From Branchiostoma floridae (Eukaryota; Chordata; Leptocardii; Amphioxiformes; Branchiostomatidae), in contig NC_049980.1 of NCBI RefSeq assembly GCF_000003815.2, positions 20,569,436 through 20,633,435 of the forward strand: a DNA stretch of 64,000 bases. The letters are read 5' to 3'. The position numbers were made by a program, and so were the translations under genes. Positions 48,476-60,186 of the stretch are shown here, one piece after another. Position 1 is the stretch's first letter, and each line of letters starts with the position of its first letter. The notes below the pieces were generated by a model, which saw only the letters and a list, made by a program, of their open reading frames with translations, was not told the DNA's origin and did not search any database.

Positions 48476-48603
48476 ACAAGAACACTAGCCTGGTATCCAG
48501 CCGTAATATAGCTCCCGAGTCTCTTCTCTCCTGCCTCTTTGCAAAGAGAAGAGAAGAGACTCGGGAGCTATATTACGGCTGGATACCAGGCTACAAGAAC
48601 ACT
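48476..48603. mobile_element. perfect 106-bp palindrome with 11-bp target duplication
   Basis: The arms 48487-48529 and 48550-48592 are 43 bases each and identical in inverted orientation (AGCCTGGTATCCAGCCG... and its mirror). The 20-base spacer itself contains CTCTTTGCAAAGAG. ACAAGAACACT is repeated exactly on both sides (48476-48486 and 48593-48603). A 9-11 base duplication suits Mutator-like foldback elements. Perfect arms point to a recent insertion. Confidence 0.9.
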
Positions 48604-49292
48604 GCAGTTTTGCTGTATTAATTAAAATACTACCTTGGTCGAAATCTGATCATTTCTAGATTATCATTTTTGTTTATGTCAGCATAAACAAGATGTTATA
48701 GCGAACAGTCAACAGCTTGTTTAGTTATATTATTCGCAAATTCATATTCGTTATCTGAAATGTCAAGTTCTTCACTATGATAAGTGAAGATAATTGGAAA
48801 GGGATAAACCAGGACGGCATCTAAGTAACGTTATAAGATAATTAATTTCTTCTGCTGAATGCACAAAATAAGTCTTCATTCTATAGAGAGGGAGATGGCT
48901 TATATCTTGAATATTCTTATATAAGCAATATGTAAAATGAATGATAAAGAGATTTCATGTGTGTGTGTGTTGGTGCTATGGTCACGATTTTGAGTTGCAG
49001 GAAACTAGTGACATGCGGATTTTCGTGAATGATTAACTGATTTGCAAATATGCGACGTCATTGATGACGCTGACAACGGCGGGCTGCCCTAAGCAAGTAC
49101 GTAAGAAAAGCAAGTATGAAAAATACTCTACTTTTTCTGTGTGGGACAATTTTAATTCATCATTGAAAATATAATAAATACAAAAAAGAAAGCAATATTT
49201 TGTCTGAATCACGAAGTCAATGACTTTTTTTTATTACGACAAAACCTTGAAGTCGATGTCTTTGTGCGCATGCACCTAGCCATCTGACTAGT

Positions 49293-52200
49293 ATGGCACA
49301 AGCAACAATATGTCGTGCAAAAGTCCTGAACAAGCTGACTTTGGATTTTTTAGAAAAGCTTGGAAACATTGTTGAGAAATCACCCATGGTTTCCGCGGCA
49401 GTTTGGTCCAAAAGGTCGTTCTACAGCTTGCAGGGCGTCCATGACCATGGGGCAGTCTGTGACTTCATCGACGGGCTTCCAATCAACGGTGGGTGTTACT
49501 TTGAGCACGGCTTTGATACTTGAATTCATGTTCTGGACATGCTGTGGTCGTGATGTTTGAGTGAAAGGTTAGCTTGCTCTTGAACCAGAGAGTACGAGAT
49601 GTGGGATTGGCCTCCTAGCGGCTTTTCTCATTTACAGGAGAGTTCTACACCGAGTACTACCTGGTCTCTCTTACTCCAGTACATTGCCATACAAGGGACA
49701 ATAACAATTCCTACGGTGTGGTCTTACTATCTACATATGAGTAATATTTACATGCGATCCTAACGAACCAGTTACTTTGATACGTTCAACCGGTTTTTCC
49801 AGTTAGATGTTCTGCAAGTTCTTCTTGGCGCTGAGAGTCTCCCGTTTCCTGTTGGCCATACGCACCTAAAGCAGAAAAGAAAGAAAATAGATCAACAATA
49901 TGATTAGATATGACTTCCATGCCGAGTAGTAAAATTAATGCCCATGAACATTTAAACATCACTAAAACCCACCAGATTTGATATCCTAGGCAGCCCCGGA
50001 TTCGGCGCGGTCTCGTCCACCATGGCCAGCAGAGTTTCCTGCACAATGGTGTACGCTGACTTGAAGACATCTTCTACGGCTTTAGCGCGCACCTCAGCTT
50101 GAATCTGAAACAAAAACAAAAAAATATATTGAATTTTGTGTATCACGTTCCAGATCAAACATGAAGTTCAAAAGGATAGGATCACTAAGCAAAAATAATT
50201 GCTACATTTTGTACCTTAACATTTGTTAAGCAGTTGACCACCGGTGGGTGGTTGTGGAAGTTGTCGCCGCGTCGGAAGACCCCCGTTCTTTCCACCACGG
50301 ATGCAGGACACCTCCCCTTCTTCGGTCTTTTGGCACACTCCCAGTACCTCACGTTTGTGGCCGGTCTGCTGTAAAAAAAAAAAATTAAACTTATGCCTAA
50401 TTCAACCGCAAATTGAAAACGCAATTGTTGTGAATTGTGCCTTATCGAATTTGCCATTTGGAGTAGTCGATAGTAAATTACCTCCTCTTGATTGTGTACG
50501 CATAGCCTAGGTTATCCGTCAGCTTCGGGCGTCCTTTCTTCGTGCCCCTTTCGATGAACGTGAAGGTCACGTCCCTCTGCTGTCCAACCGGGAGATCGTC
50601 CTCAACGCGCACATCACGAATGGAGTCCTCCAGGGTGACATGGGGCATCAGGACCGAACCGTCTACGTGAGAACAGTCGGACACTTCGACGTTCTCCTCG
50701 GTGACGTGTTCCTCGGGGATGGTCTCGTAGGTCCCCCGTGTAGGCCGGCACCTGCTGCAGAGCCATTCTCCAAAGTCGACCTCCCCCCTGCGGATTTGCC
50801 TGTAGAAAGTCTGGGACATTCCTGCAAATACAATGTACAAATTAACGACCTTTATGGAAGTAGGTCACCCAATATAGAATTCTGACAATGAATTTCCACG
50901 TAGTGATATTTTTTCAAAGGATGATACTTACTTACTTGTTACTTGTTGATGATAAAGGCAAGCAAATATCAGTACTTACCGGAGTTACATGTCCTGTGCT
51001 GCCTCCTGTCACATCGGTCACATCGGAGTGTCTGTTGCCGTGCTCTAACAGTGCTGCCGCATACAACACATGGAGCCATGGTTGAGTCGATATGAATGAA
51101 TTCCTCTGGAACTGCCCTTTTAAAGGCAATAGAAAGTTGTCTTGCATACACAAGAGTTCCGAAAGTCTTTAAACACTGTCTTTAAACACTCAAAGAACGC
51201 GACAGGCCGCCTGTGATCTTTCATAAATTGAAGGAGTTGTCTGCGCTGTCACGCGCGTCTTTATTAACGTTGAAAACCCAAGCGCAAATCTCTTTGTAGA
51301 ACACGTATTCATGATGCATTGTATAACAGCAATGAAAAACCGCCTGTTATCTTTTGAAACTCATCTTCAAAAGATAAGTTGTCTAAACTGCATGATAGGC
51401 AAAGTGTAGTGCTTAGATGAATGTTTAATCGCCATGTTTTACCATTCTCAACGTATGTTCATGTACATGTATGTGTTCTTGGTGTGTTTTCTGACGCTTA
51501 TCTAAAATGTAGAGGTATATACTAATACATGTATGTACATATTCTGCGATGTTTGTATAGCATGTTGCAATGTAACTTGTACAACATGTAGCATGTTGCA
51601 ATGTAACTTGTACAACATGTTGTGGTGTAAATGGACCCTATATATGCCCAATATTGCTACGTTTAAGCTTATGTTGGAGCATGCAGCCGTCGTACTCATC
51701 TGGTGGTCTTTACGGCGGGGAAACAGTCCCCGTCGGCACAGTCTGTTCGCTTAAAAATCTGCAAAATTGTGGAAAAACACATCACACAAATATTACACAA
51801 ACTATAACATGTTATCATTTGTGGTATACACGCATCCTTCAAATGTCCACTCTGAAGTCAAATAAATGTATATCAATAAAAAATCCCATGACGGATAAAC
51901 GTCCACATAGACGGGGGAATGGCATAACTGGGAAAGGTCTAAATATCGCTGAAAAAGAGTGATGGATGTCGCTTGAAACGTCCGGTAGGAATCTCCGAAT
52001 CTTATCCAGTTGTAGAGATTGAATACCCTGAAGATACATAAACTTACGTGCGTACATTAACTAATCAATGAGAAACATGTGTAGATCTAATACCTCACTC
52101 GAAAAGGTTAACATCATTTGGCAAAGATATGAGGTCGTGGAACTCTAATTAAATCATCCTGTGTCAGGATTTGCAGTTAAAGTCAGATGTTGTCATGACT

Positions 52201-52617
52201 TTCACGTTCTTTTCCCTCTACAATTGTCCCCTCCCACAGGTTCCACAGGTAAAGAAGGCCTACTTCGCCGTTTTCCCGACTTGGCGGGAACTCTCGAGTC
52301 TGGCCCGAGAAGGGCGGCTGAGCTCGGAATCTACTGGAGAACAGCGGGCCGCGGGACTGCTAGATCTAACCACGGAGGAGCAGACCACCCGACTCAACTC
52401 GCAGTACAGGAGAAAATTCGGGGTTCCCTTCGTACTTTGCGCCCGTCTGAACAAGAAGGACGCCGTTCTGAAAGGGTTGAAGACAAGGATCAACAGCTCT
52501 AAGGAGGAGGAAATTAAAACTGGAATAGAGGAGGCCAAAAAGATCTGCTGGCTGAGGCTGGTGGATGTTCTACAGCGAGAACAAGTGGACATCATGTCTA
52601 AACTGTGGCACTCGTAG
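49293..52617 (+). CDS. URAD: OHCU decarboxylase (URAD), frame broken in exon 2
   Basis: URAD converts 2-oxo-4-hydroxy-4-carboxy-5-ureidoimidazoline to S-allantoin, the last step of urate oxidation, usually in peroxisomes. Exon 1 is 49293-49488: KVLNKLTLDFLEKLGNIVEK, SPMVSAAVWSKRSFYSLQ and CDFIDGLPIN match the family N terminus, and it ends in phase 1 at GTGGGT. Exon 2 starts at 52249 (or 52240; the two CACAG acceptors are 9 bases apart and in frame) and reads KEGLLRRFPDLAG. After PDLAG the conserved sequence continues only in the +1 frame: LAREGRLSSESTGEQ, RRKFGVPFVLCARLNKKDAV, EAKKICWLRLVDVLQ, stop at 52615-52617. So there is a net one-base gain (or two-base loss) between about 52282 and 52310. 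The catalytic His of the family's HPDLAG is Phe here; the Glu of the EST-x-EQ region is present. The C terminus reads SKLWHS, a PTS1-like SKL not at the end. It could be a pseudogene, or carry assembly errors. The 2.76-kb intron holds another gene on the minus strand. Confidence 0.85.
49803..51079 (-). CDS. PHD-like plus FLYWCH zinc-finger protein, nested in the URAD intron
   Basis: Exons on the minus strand are 51079-50980, 50821-50482, 50368-50215, 50104-49973 and 49865-49803. All are GT-AG with matching phases, 789 nt, 262 aa. Residues 1-60 form a PHD/treble-clef-like finger: CVVC, LRCDRCDRRQHRTC and LCSRC (C4, C7, C20, C23, H28, C31, C55, C58). Residues about 119-190 form a FLYWCH finger: GYAYTIKRS, RYWECAK, KGRCPASVV and NFHNHPP (C158, C167, H185, H187). 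The rest (IQAEVRAKAVEDVFKSAYTI, then PGLPRISNLVRMANRKRE) is helical and typical of proteins with this pairing. FLYWCH fingers bind DNA and also sit in front of Mutator-like transposases; no transposase domain follows here. The ATG at 51079 has a good context (AACCATGG); an in-frame ATG at 51151 would add 24 residues. All zinc ligands are present and there is no frameshift. Function unknown; likely nuclear. Confidence 0.82.
51545..51621. repeat. short tandem repeat in the URAD intron
   Basis: AGCATGTTGCAATGTAACTT followed by GTACAACATGT occurs twice in direct succession (about 51558 and 51590), a small local duplication. Confidence 0.8.
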
Positions 52618-53945
52618 TGATCGCCGTGACAATGTCAGCATATAACCGTGATAGAACTCCTTGGTTTCACCATAAACTTTGTCACCGCCGAAGACATTTG
52701 GAACAAATGACCACAACTCCTTATTTCACCGTAACTTTGTCACCGTTCATTCTCAAGCTGCACACATTTTTCTCTAAATTGGCATGACGAGGTAACCGAA
52801 CATCGATGGTAGAAACGCCAAAGTTTGTTTGCGCAAAGTGCGGAAACCGACGCCACTAATATTTGGTGTGATTTTCAAAACAATTCCCAATTCGCTAAAT
52901 ACCACAAAGCGGCGTAATTTATATATTTAAGGTTATTTTGGTGGGATGGAATGTCAGACCTTGTGCAGAAACCGTTACATTTGTGTCACGACTCGACGGT
53001 TCCTGTCAGGCAGGCTTTGTTGTAAAATTTACCTGGCAGGGCAGCAGCGACAGCTCTACTGATTACCGTGACATCACCGGTCCAAGGTGCTAAATCAAGA
53101 CCAGATGTTTGGGTCCAAGACAAAGTTAGGTCAAACACAATTTGGACACGACATTAATAACTGTTATGATCTCGGTACGGAACTGTGGGAAACCTTGAAC
53201 GCTCAAGGTACATTGGAACACTGCGAATGAAGGCATGCTACAAGATCAGTCATAATTTGGAGCCGCTTCAGAATTCGAGTGGAAGCCATGATTATGATCC
53301 TTCATGAATTTTTGTTATTGAATGGTTGGTGACAGACGTGATAAATCGTAGGTCACACCTATGAGATGTGTTGCCGCAATCTAATACTCAATAGGAAAAA
53401 GACATTTACATACCGGACATTTCTGTATGTCTGTATCACAACTGCAAAAATTTCAATCATTGAACGATAAAGTATCATAGCATTTTCCAATTGATTATGC
53501 AAATCGTGCCCTAATTTACGTCATTTACACCAAGACATGTCCGTGCCACCATGATATTCATATGATATGATTGTAAAGATCCTATAGACGTGTTATATTT
53601 TATAAGCGTTTGTAGCACACCCAGACCCTGTTTTCAATTTCAGAGCTACCTATACTCCTCCTTTTACTAAACTTTGGTATGACGTCATGCGGACGTTAAG
53701 AGTACTGCAGCGTGAGAGAAACTAATCCTCAGAAGGCAAGTTATCAAAGTTACAGAAGTAACGTCTGTTGGGAACAGGTCAGCAGGGAAAAGATCTGTAT
53801 GCTTTAATTATAAGATAGCAGAAAAACACTGTCCCAATCTTTCTAAAAATTTAACCGAAAAATTACAAAAAATTGCTGCTGTTTTCCAGAGGGAGTGAAG
53901 CGTACCAGCCATATACAGCCATATTAGGAGGTCGGCTGCTCTAAA
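52618..53945. other. intergenic, no gene seen
   Basis: This is the URAD 3' side and unique AT-rich sequence. CCTTGGTTTCACCATAAACT and CCTTATTTCACCGTAACTTT (about 52660 and 52720) are a loose 60-base duplication. No exon was recognised. Confidence 0.5.
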
Positions 53946-54394
53946 CACTGGCCTAGGGCTGGGTACCGGTACAGAAAATTCAGGTCCAGGTCCGGTTCAG
54001 GTCCAAAGGATCAGGTCCAGGTCCGGACCTGAACCTGGACCTGATTCAGTATGACTCATACCGATGGTCCATTTCACTACAAAGAAATCTGTCTGGTGGA
54101 GTATTAGACTTACACTGGCGTTTTAAAATCCTACAACGCTAACTGCACCTGTACGATTGGCTGTAAAACTTGGTAGAAATTACTATAAACTCTACTCTAC
54201 TTCACTCTTGTCATTTTCTTCCAACTGCAAGCGCCAAAACGTGTGAATGCCTGATAAAATGATATGTTAATTTTCTAATCGGTCCAACATCCGGTCCACC
54301 TAATTTTTTCAGGTCCGTTTTTTCTGGACCGGTCCAATAAGAAAAACCGGTTTTGTACCGGTACGCTGTACCGATACCCAGCCCTACACTGGCC
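53946..54394. mobile_element. hAT-type non-autonomous transposon with 8-bp target duplication
   Basis: CACTGGCC is repeated exactly at 53946-53953 and 54387-54394. Between them the element begins TAGGGCTGGGTACCGGTACA and ends with the mirror TGTACCGATACCCAGCCCTA. Ends of the form TAGGGNTGGG with an 8-bp duplication are typical of hAT elements. The left part contains an AGGTCCAGGTCCGG simple repeat and its mirror. It has no transposase. Confidence 0.88.
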
Positions 54395-57300
54395 CGTCTC
54401 CAGAGACGTTTTGCTCTAACTTTCATTGCTTTTCGCCCATGGCACTGACTTTTCTTTTGTGAATATGGCTTAGGCAAAAAGCAAAATCGCCTGAGTGTGT
54501 ATTTATATAATTATAAGCCAACTTTCCGCCAAACTTTATGTCATTTCGACTCTAAATCAAGACGTACTGGGTTCCACCTTGAAGAAATGTACATTTGCAT
54601 TCCCCTATCCTATGCGCAAATGTGACTTATTTTACTTACACTAATTTCTTGATCTTCAGGTAAAGTGTGTTTCACCCAGCCTTGCCGTGATTGTGAAACC
54701 AGCATATTAGGCTGACACATCACAACAGCCAGAGTGAGTAATGTAGGACGTCAGCAGATGAAGGACGGGCCTGTAGGAGTGGCCTTGGACGAGCGGAGGT
54801 GTACCGTGGCGTGTGTGTCAGGGGAACACGACTCCATCCAAGAATAACAGTCTTAGAACTCACGCTCATTTTACACCCGCCCCGAGCTACGTTTGGTCTT
54901 TTAATTAGAGTCCCGAGCTGGACCCCCCTAACCTTCTGTTCTTGAAATCTTCGGACGTCCTCGTGGGTTTCCGACACGGAAAGTTCTGATATTTCACAGA
55001 AAGGCACACTCTCACGAAATCTGTGAGCAGCGCATATCGTCTTATCACGCGAATCGGAAAGACTTATTTTAGTTCTTTGAACTAATTACTGCGCCATCCT
55101 TCAGTTCTGTTCATAGAATCCGGCGCCAATAACCTTGGGCTGCCACCTGTACAAACAGCTATTATGTTCTGCCCAGCGCCGGTGGAAAGTGAGACAACTT
55201 CTTTTCAACGGCCGCCATGGCTGCTGCTGACGTAATAACGTCATGCCCTTGCTGTTAGACCTAGCCCACAGCCCCAAACGTAGAAATGCAAAAAGATAAA
55301 GACATGGCGATTATTGAAGGACATGCGGTCACCCACTCGCTAATTGCCATGTTATCCGTTGATTAAAATGATTGTGACAGAGTCAGGATCGGTCAATCTT
55401 GTTGTCCATACTTTTATTCTATGTAGCAATATGAGTATATATATTTCCACTTCAGGAGAAAGTTATTTTGGAAAGCGATGTTGCCCGGACATCTCTCCCT
55501 GCGCATGACGTGTTTCTAGAGGAATGGTCCGAGTCGTGAGCTCGCCCTGCCACGGTGTGTGTTTACACATTCTACCCCGCTATCTGTCAGCAGGTCTCTT
55601 TTCTGACCGGCTGGAGAAGTGGGGCAACATTCCCTAACGACATCTCCGCAGCGCTGGAGTCAAGGGGAAGAACTTGACTCCTCCGACAACGAGATTAGGG
55701 AGGTGCGAAGTTGATGCGGATGTTTGTTAGTTTTTAAAGCAGGGGACTTACCAGGGGTTTTGTGCACCTGCCAGTGGATACATCCTACCAGTAATAGTAG
55801 AATTTCTACTTCTGTTATAAGGGGTTCGTGTTACAATTACAAGAAGCTTTTACTGATCTTTACGTTATAGTGTGTTCTCGTTGTGGCTACTATCATACAT
55901 CGAACTGATGCGATATTCTTCCTCACACACAAACAAGAACACACACGCGCCGATGGAAGTAGAGAGAGATATAACGTTACACAGTCACACACACGCACAT
56001 TAAAAAAAACTTAGACACGCAGATGCACACACATGCGCGCGCACACACACACCCATATACATACATACATACGAGTACATACACACATAAAAGAGGTAAA
56101 CATCACCATCAATAAACCTCCGTATCTGAGAGTTTTCCGCATTCTACACAAGAAGATGTAAGTGATAAGAATATGGTAACTATTAGAATTAAATGGGCAA
56201 GTAACTCATGAATCCCTAAAACAATTCTAAAATCTTGCAACTCACGTTTGATATTCAAGTTCAAGATCAAGAACGAATTCATTCAGATGTTACATAATAG
56301 ATGGACTTGAAAATCTCTGAGTGAATTAGTAGTGAGGGTCAAGTCGTGACCAATCGGGTTATGCGGTCAGTTGCCCCGCCCTGCTCTGTCAGCGGACCAT
56401 CAGGAGTTCCCAAGGATTGTACCAGAGTGTAAACATTGCCTCGACCCTCGACAACTCTTCTTGTCGGATCTGGGGCTTCGTGTACTCGAGAAGGAAACCC
56501 TGGGTAAACACGGCGGGTACAGGCCGGCTCTGGTTACCTCGGGGGATATACACACCTGCGCCCGCACCGCACGCCGCGCTACCTCCATCATCTGCGCGGG
56601 AAATGTTTGGAGTAGCGGGGCACTTTCAAACGATTAAATGTGCAGGCCGCGACACGTGCCTCGTCCGGAAACGGCGGGTCGCCGCTCGCACAGGATCTGA
56701 ATGGTAAGTTAACATTCTCGTGCTATTTATACTTCCTCGCTAGTTGTATTGATGACAAGCACTCATGTAGCTGGACAATGGATACAAGTGTCGGAGAAGA
56801 ATTCGAGCCGTTATGAGGTTTTGAAGATTTGGTTACAGTAGTCTGAATGGTCTGCCCTTCTTACCAATATTGTCGAATAGTTCAGGGGCTTGTGGCTTTT
56901 GCTCTCCTGTAATTGTACTTGGGGAGAATAAACTGGGTTCAGGTTGCTTATATTCTTCCTGTCGTTCCATTGGAGTGACGTAAAGGTTGGCAGAGCTACA
57001 CATGTAACAACAGTCCGTCAGAAGACTGGTCAAGGTGCGCGGTGTAGGATCTTCTCTGCAGGTATGGAGTACAAGTGTGTTTACTTTTCTTTGCCTTTTT
57101 CGAAATATCAAGAAAGTTTTCTATCTGCAGTTTTAAAACACTTTCCTATAGATATTGCAGATATTATATCTATTGTCATTCGACTTGCTTGCAGCAGGGT
57201 ACGTATTTTCTTACTGTATGGATCCTAAAGTTCGCTTCTTTTGAGTAATAGTTCTGGTTAACGTTGTTGAAAAAGTTTCACTTTATCATATTTTACAGTC

Positions 57301-58262
57301 CTTTTTTAGGCCATGTACACAAGGGAATGATTAAAGGTTCGTTGGAGTAAAAGAAAAGAAAGTGGTATTCTTCAAAACTTTGTCCTTCTTGCATCCCATA
57401 CTTTAAAAATTCTTTTTAGATCTCGCTAGACTTTGCAACACCTACTAAACATATGGCGACGTTTCTTTGTTACTATGTCAAATAGCAATACAAAAAGTCT
57501 GTAAACAAGCACAAATTAAATCGTCGGAAGTAACATTTCAAATTTTGGTCTCTTATTCTTGGTCTCTTATTCATATCCTGAAAAAGTAAAAGAAGTATAT
57601 GTCTAAACCGCAAACCACATTTGCGTTTGACAAAGCGTTTTATGCAATATGTGTAACATTTCTTTAGATACTCATACAACAGAAAGGGTGAGTGGCCTTT
57701 GGTCGTTGTCAAAACGTTGAAGTACAGATGCTGACTAAGCCTGGCTTGCAGGCGTACTCGGAATCTCCTAAATTTTGTCAGGAATATAATGGCTTGAATT
57801 TTTTTCTAAACACCAAATCCCAGGGGGAGGGGGTGAAATGAGTAGAGACTTAGGTCATTTCACGTTCCCCCAATCTTTGATAGAACATTTCCTTTTTCTC
57901 GTTTAGTCTAATTCAGTGTCTGAGCTGTTAATCTCAACAGAAGTTCTGCTCTGTTCATGCTGCCGAGTCCCGCTTGCGCTGTGTCTGAATAAAATATTAA
58001 TAAATGCTATTTTGTAAGGCCCCTTTGCCGGACGGTAATCGCTGAGCGACCATACAGTGACCAATATTTGACTTGTGTGGCCCTCATGATGCAAGCTTTA
58101 AGTCTGATTTAAAAGACATCAAAACGCTCATATTTTGAAAAAAAAAAACTCATCTTCATCTTTGAAATTCGTTGAGTGATTTGTCAAACTCTTGGTTGCT
58201 TAGCTCCAGAACACTTTTCACCTTTACATGAACAGAACAAACAATTCTATATTTTGTTGCAG
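54395..58262. other. 5' flank of the bHLH gene, with a candidate 5' UTR exon
   Basis: It is gene-free apart from a candidate non-coding exon: the GC-richer block 56400-56703 ends in a strong donor (GAATG|GTAAGTT at 56703). A strong acceptor (TATTTTGTTGCAG ends at 58262) lies 59 bases before the bHLH start codon. The splice pairing is inference. CA-rich simple sequence lies at about 55925-56060. Confidence 0.35.
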
Positions 58263-58321
58263 CCTTGCAGGACTTGAATTATCTAGTTGAGACATGAGCT
58301 ACTAGAAGAAACACCACCGCC

Positions 58322-60149
58322 ATGTCCACAGGGACAGTAAGCACCGACACCGTCAGCGAGTTGGGCTACATGGATACGGACACTGAGGAGGAAGCTCTCG
58401 GCTCTGAAGTCATCCTCCACCGAGAAGGTCTCCCCCACGGCCCGCTTACAAACCTTACGAGGCCGTTGCGGCGGCGGGTGCGGAGAAAAAGGCAGGCGGA
58501 ATCCACGAAGTACTGTAACAAGCAGAAACCCGAACAGAGAAACGCCGCTAACGCGAGAGAAAGATCCCGAATGAGGGTTTTGAGTAAGGCGTTCTCCAAG
58601 TTGAAGACGACGTTACCCTGGGTCCCGCCAGACACCAAACTGTCCAAACTGGACACACTGCGCCTCGCCACGTCCTACATATCCCACATGCGGCAGGTCC
58701 TGGTGGGGGACAAGATGGTGGAACAGTCGCTCCATCCGCTGATGCTGGTAAGTCACTGATTGTAGCCATAACATACGGCATACACTACATTGCCATTGGA
58801 TTCGATTCCCCATCTCCAACATTCGGTAAAGAAAAATTATTGAAGTACAGTGGCCATCATAAAATCATAATCATAATAATTATAACGACAGTATTTAAGT
58901 ACTAACGCTGAGTTACAAAATCTGTTGAGTGGTGATTTTCATAGGCGAAGAACGATATGTTTTACTTTTTTGTGTTCTCCTTTGAATCATACTTTAACAT
59001 CGCGCATCATAGACCAACACGGGTCACACAAATCCAAGTTTGGTCGTTCAACGGTCTCTCAGCGATCGCTGTGAAATGGAAAGGGGCCCTTAATAACTAA
59101 GAGTAGACCTCGTTACGTTAGACGGTCTCATGGTGTTGTTAACCGGGTCAAGACAAGCTTACAAGATTGACAAACCTTTCATGAGGACTTGGCACCTCAT
59201 TACACAGAGACATGACCTTGTGACAAAACTATTTTTGCCAGCAACTGAGACAGTTGGATATAAGCCCGACTTTGCAGACTTTAAGGGATTTTCTGGTGGC
59301 CTTCCCTTCACCATAACCATTGCTTACAGGAAAAACTGTGACACGCAGGGAGACCCATGTAGGGGTACCGAAAACATCGTGGCTCTGATTTCTAGAAGAG
59401 ATACGAGGAGATTCCATAGTTGAAAGAATCTAGCTAAAAAGACATTTCCATAGTTGAAAGAATGTAACTAAAAGACAAAGCAACTTGAGTTCCACGACCC
59501 TATACCTTCGCTCAATGGTTTTAACATTTACGACTGATATATTGTGTTCCCCACGCATTATGCAATAAGGTCTTCATTTACATAAATTATATCAGTTGAT
59601 CATCTCCTTCACTCAAACAACAGAAGACAACCTTATCTTAGGAAAGAAGGCTATATTAGCATTTTCTGCTTATTTACAGTGTGTACCATTAGGTCCTCAT
59701 TTGCATGATTCTATTCAACAATATTCACCTTCGCGTAACCAAATGTCACAAGTATGAAATTCCCGTCACGAGTTTATAAAATGTGCTCATTAATTATGCA
59801 AGTTATATTCTGATTTGAATAATCACCATCAAATTATATCACTTAGTTATTTAAGCTATGTCCATACCAAGAATCATGACGATACGGCAACCCCATCTTG
59901 AATTATTGTCTTTCAAAGTCTGAAACTAAACCGGCTCCTGCAGTAAAGCCGCTAAGGAGCCCAAGCCTACATGTAAATCCCTTACTCTCTGCCTCTATCG
60001 TAAATAACGACTATAGTATTTCCAGAACTCAAGATGTCGAAACCAGAAATTCCACTGCAGTACCGTAACAAGCCGCTGATAGTTTCAAGGTCTGAGGAGG
60101 ACTACCTACATACCAAATACATGTAGCAATGTAATACACGCACACACAC

Positions 60150-60186
<37 letters not shown>

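Larger units (their letters stand above)
39870..49292. other. about 9.4 kb without a supportable gene, several small transposons
   Basis: Apart from the elements listed separately (44814-44964, 46300-46668, 46693-46932, 47498-47712, 48476-48603) and the gap at 43817-43916, no gene is supported. 42230-42620 is a GC-richer block with open frames on the minus strand but no recognised domain. A 36-codon ORF at 45681-45791 begins with a signal-peptide-like stretch, MAAPAVFALPLVVGV, and is unassigned. Confidence 0.5.

Noticed and set aside
58780-58830. A tRNA-like T-arm (ATTCGATTCCCC)
   Set aside because: No matching acceptor stem, D-arm or A box lies upstream.
59130-59423. A 97-codon plus-strand frame in the bHLH intron
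   Set aside because: No domain, and it lies inside an intron of a gene with well-defined exons.
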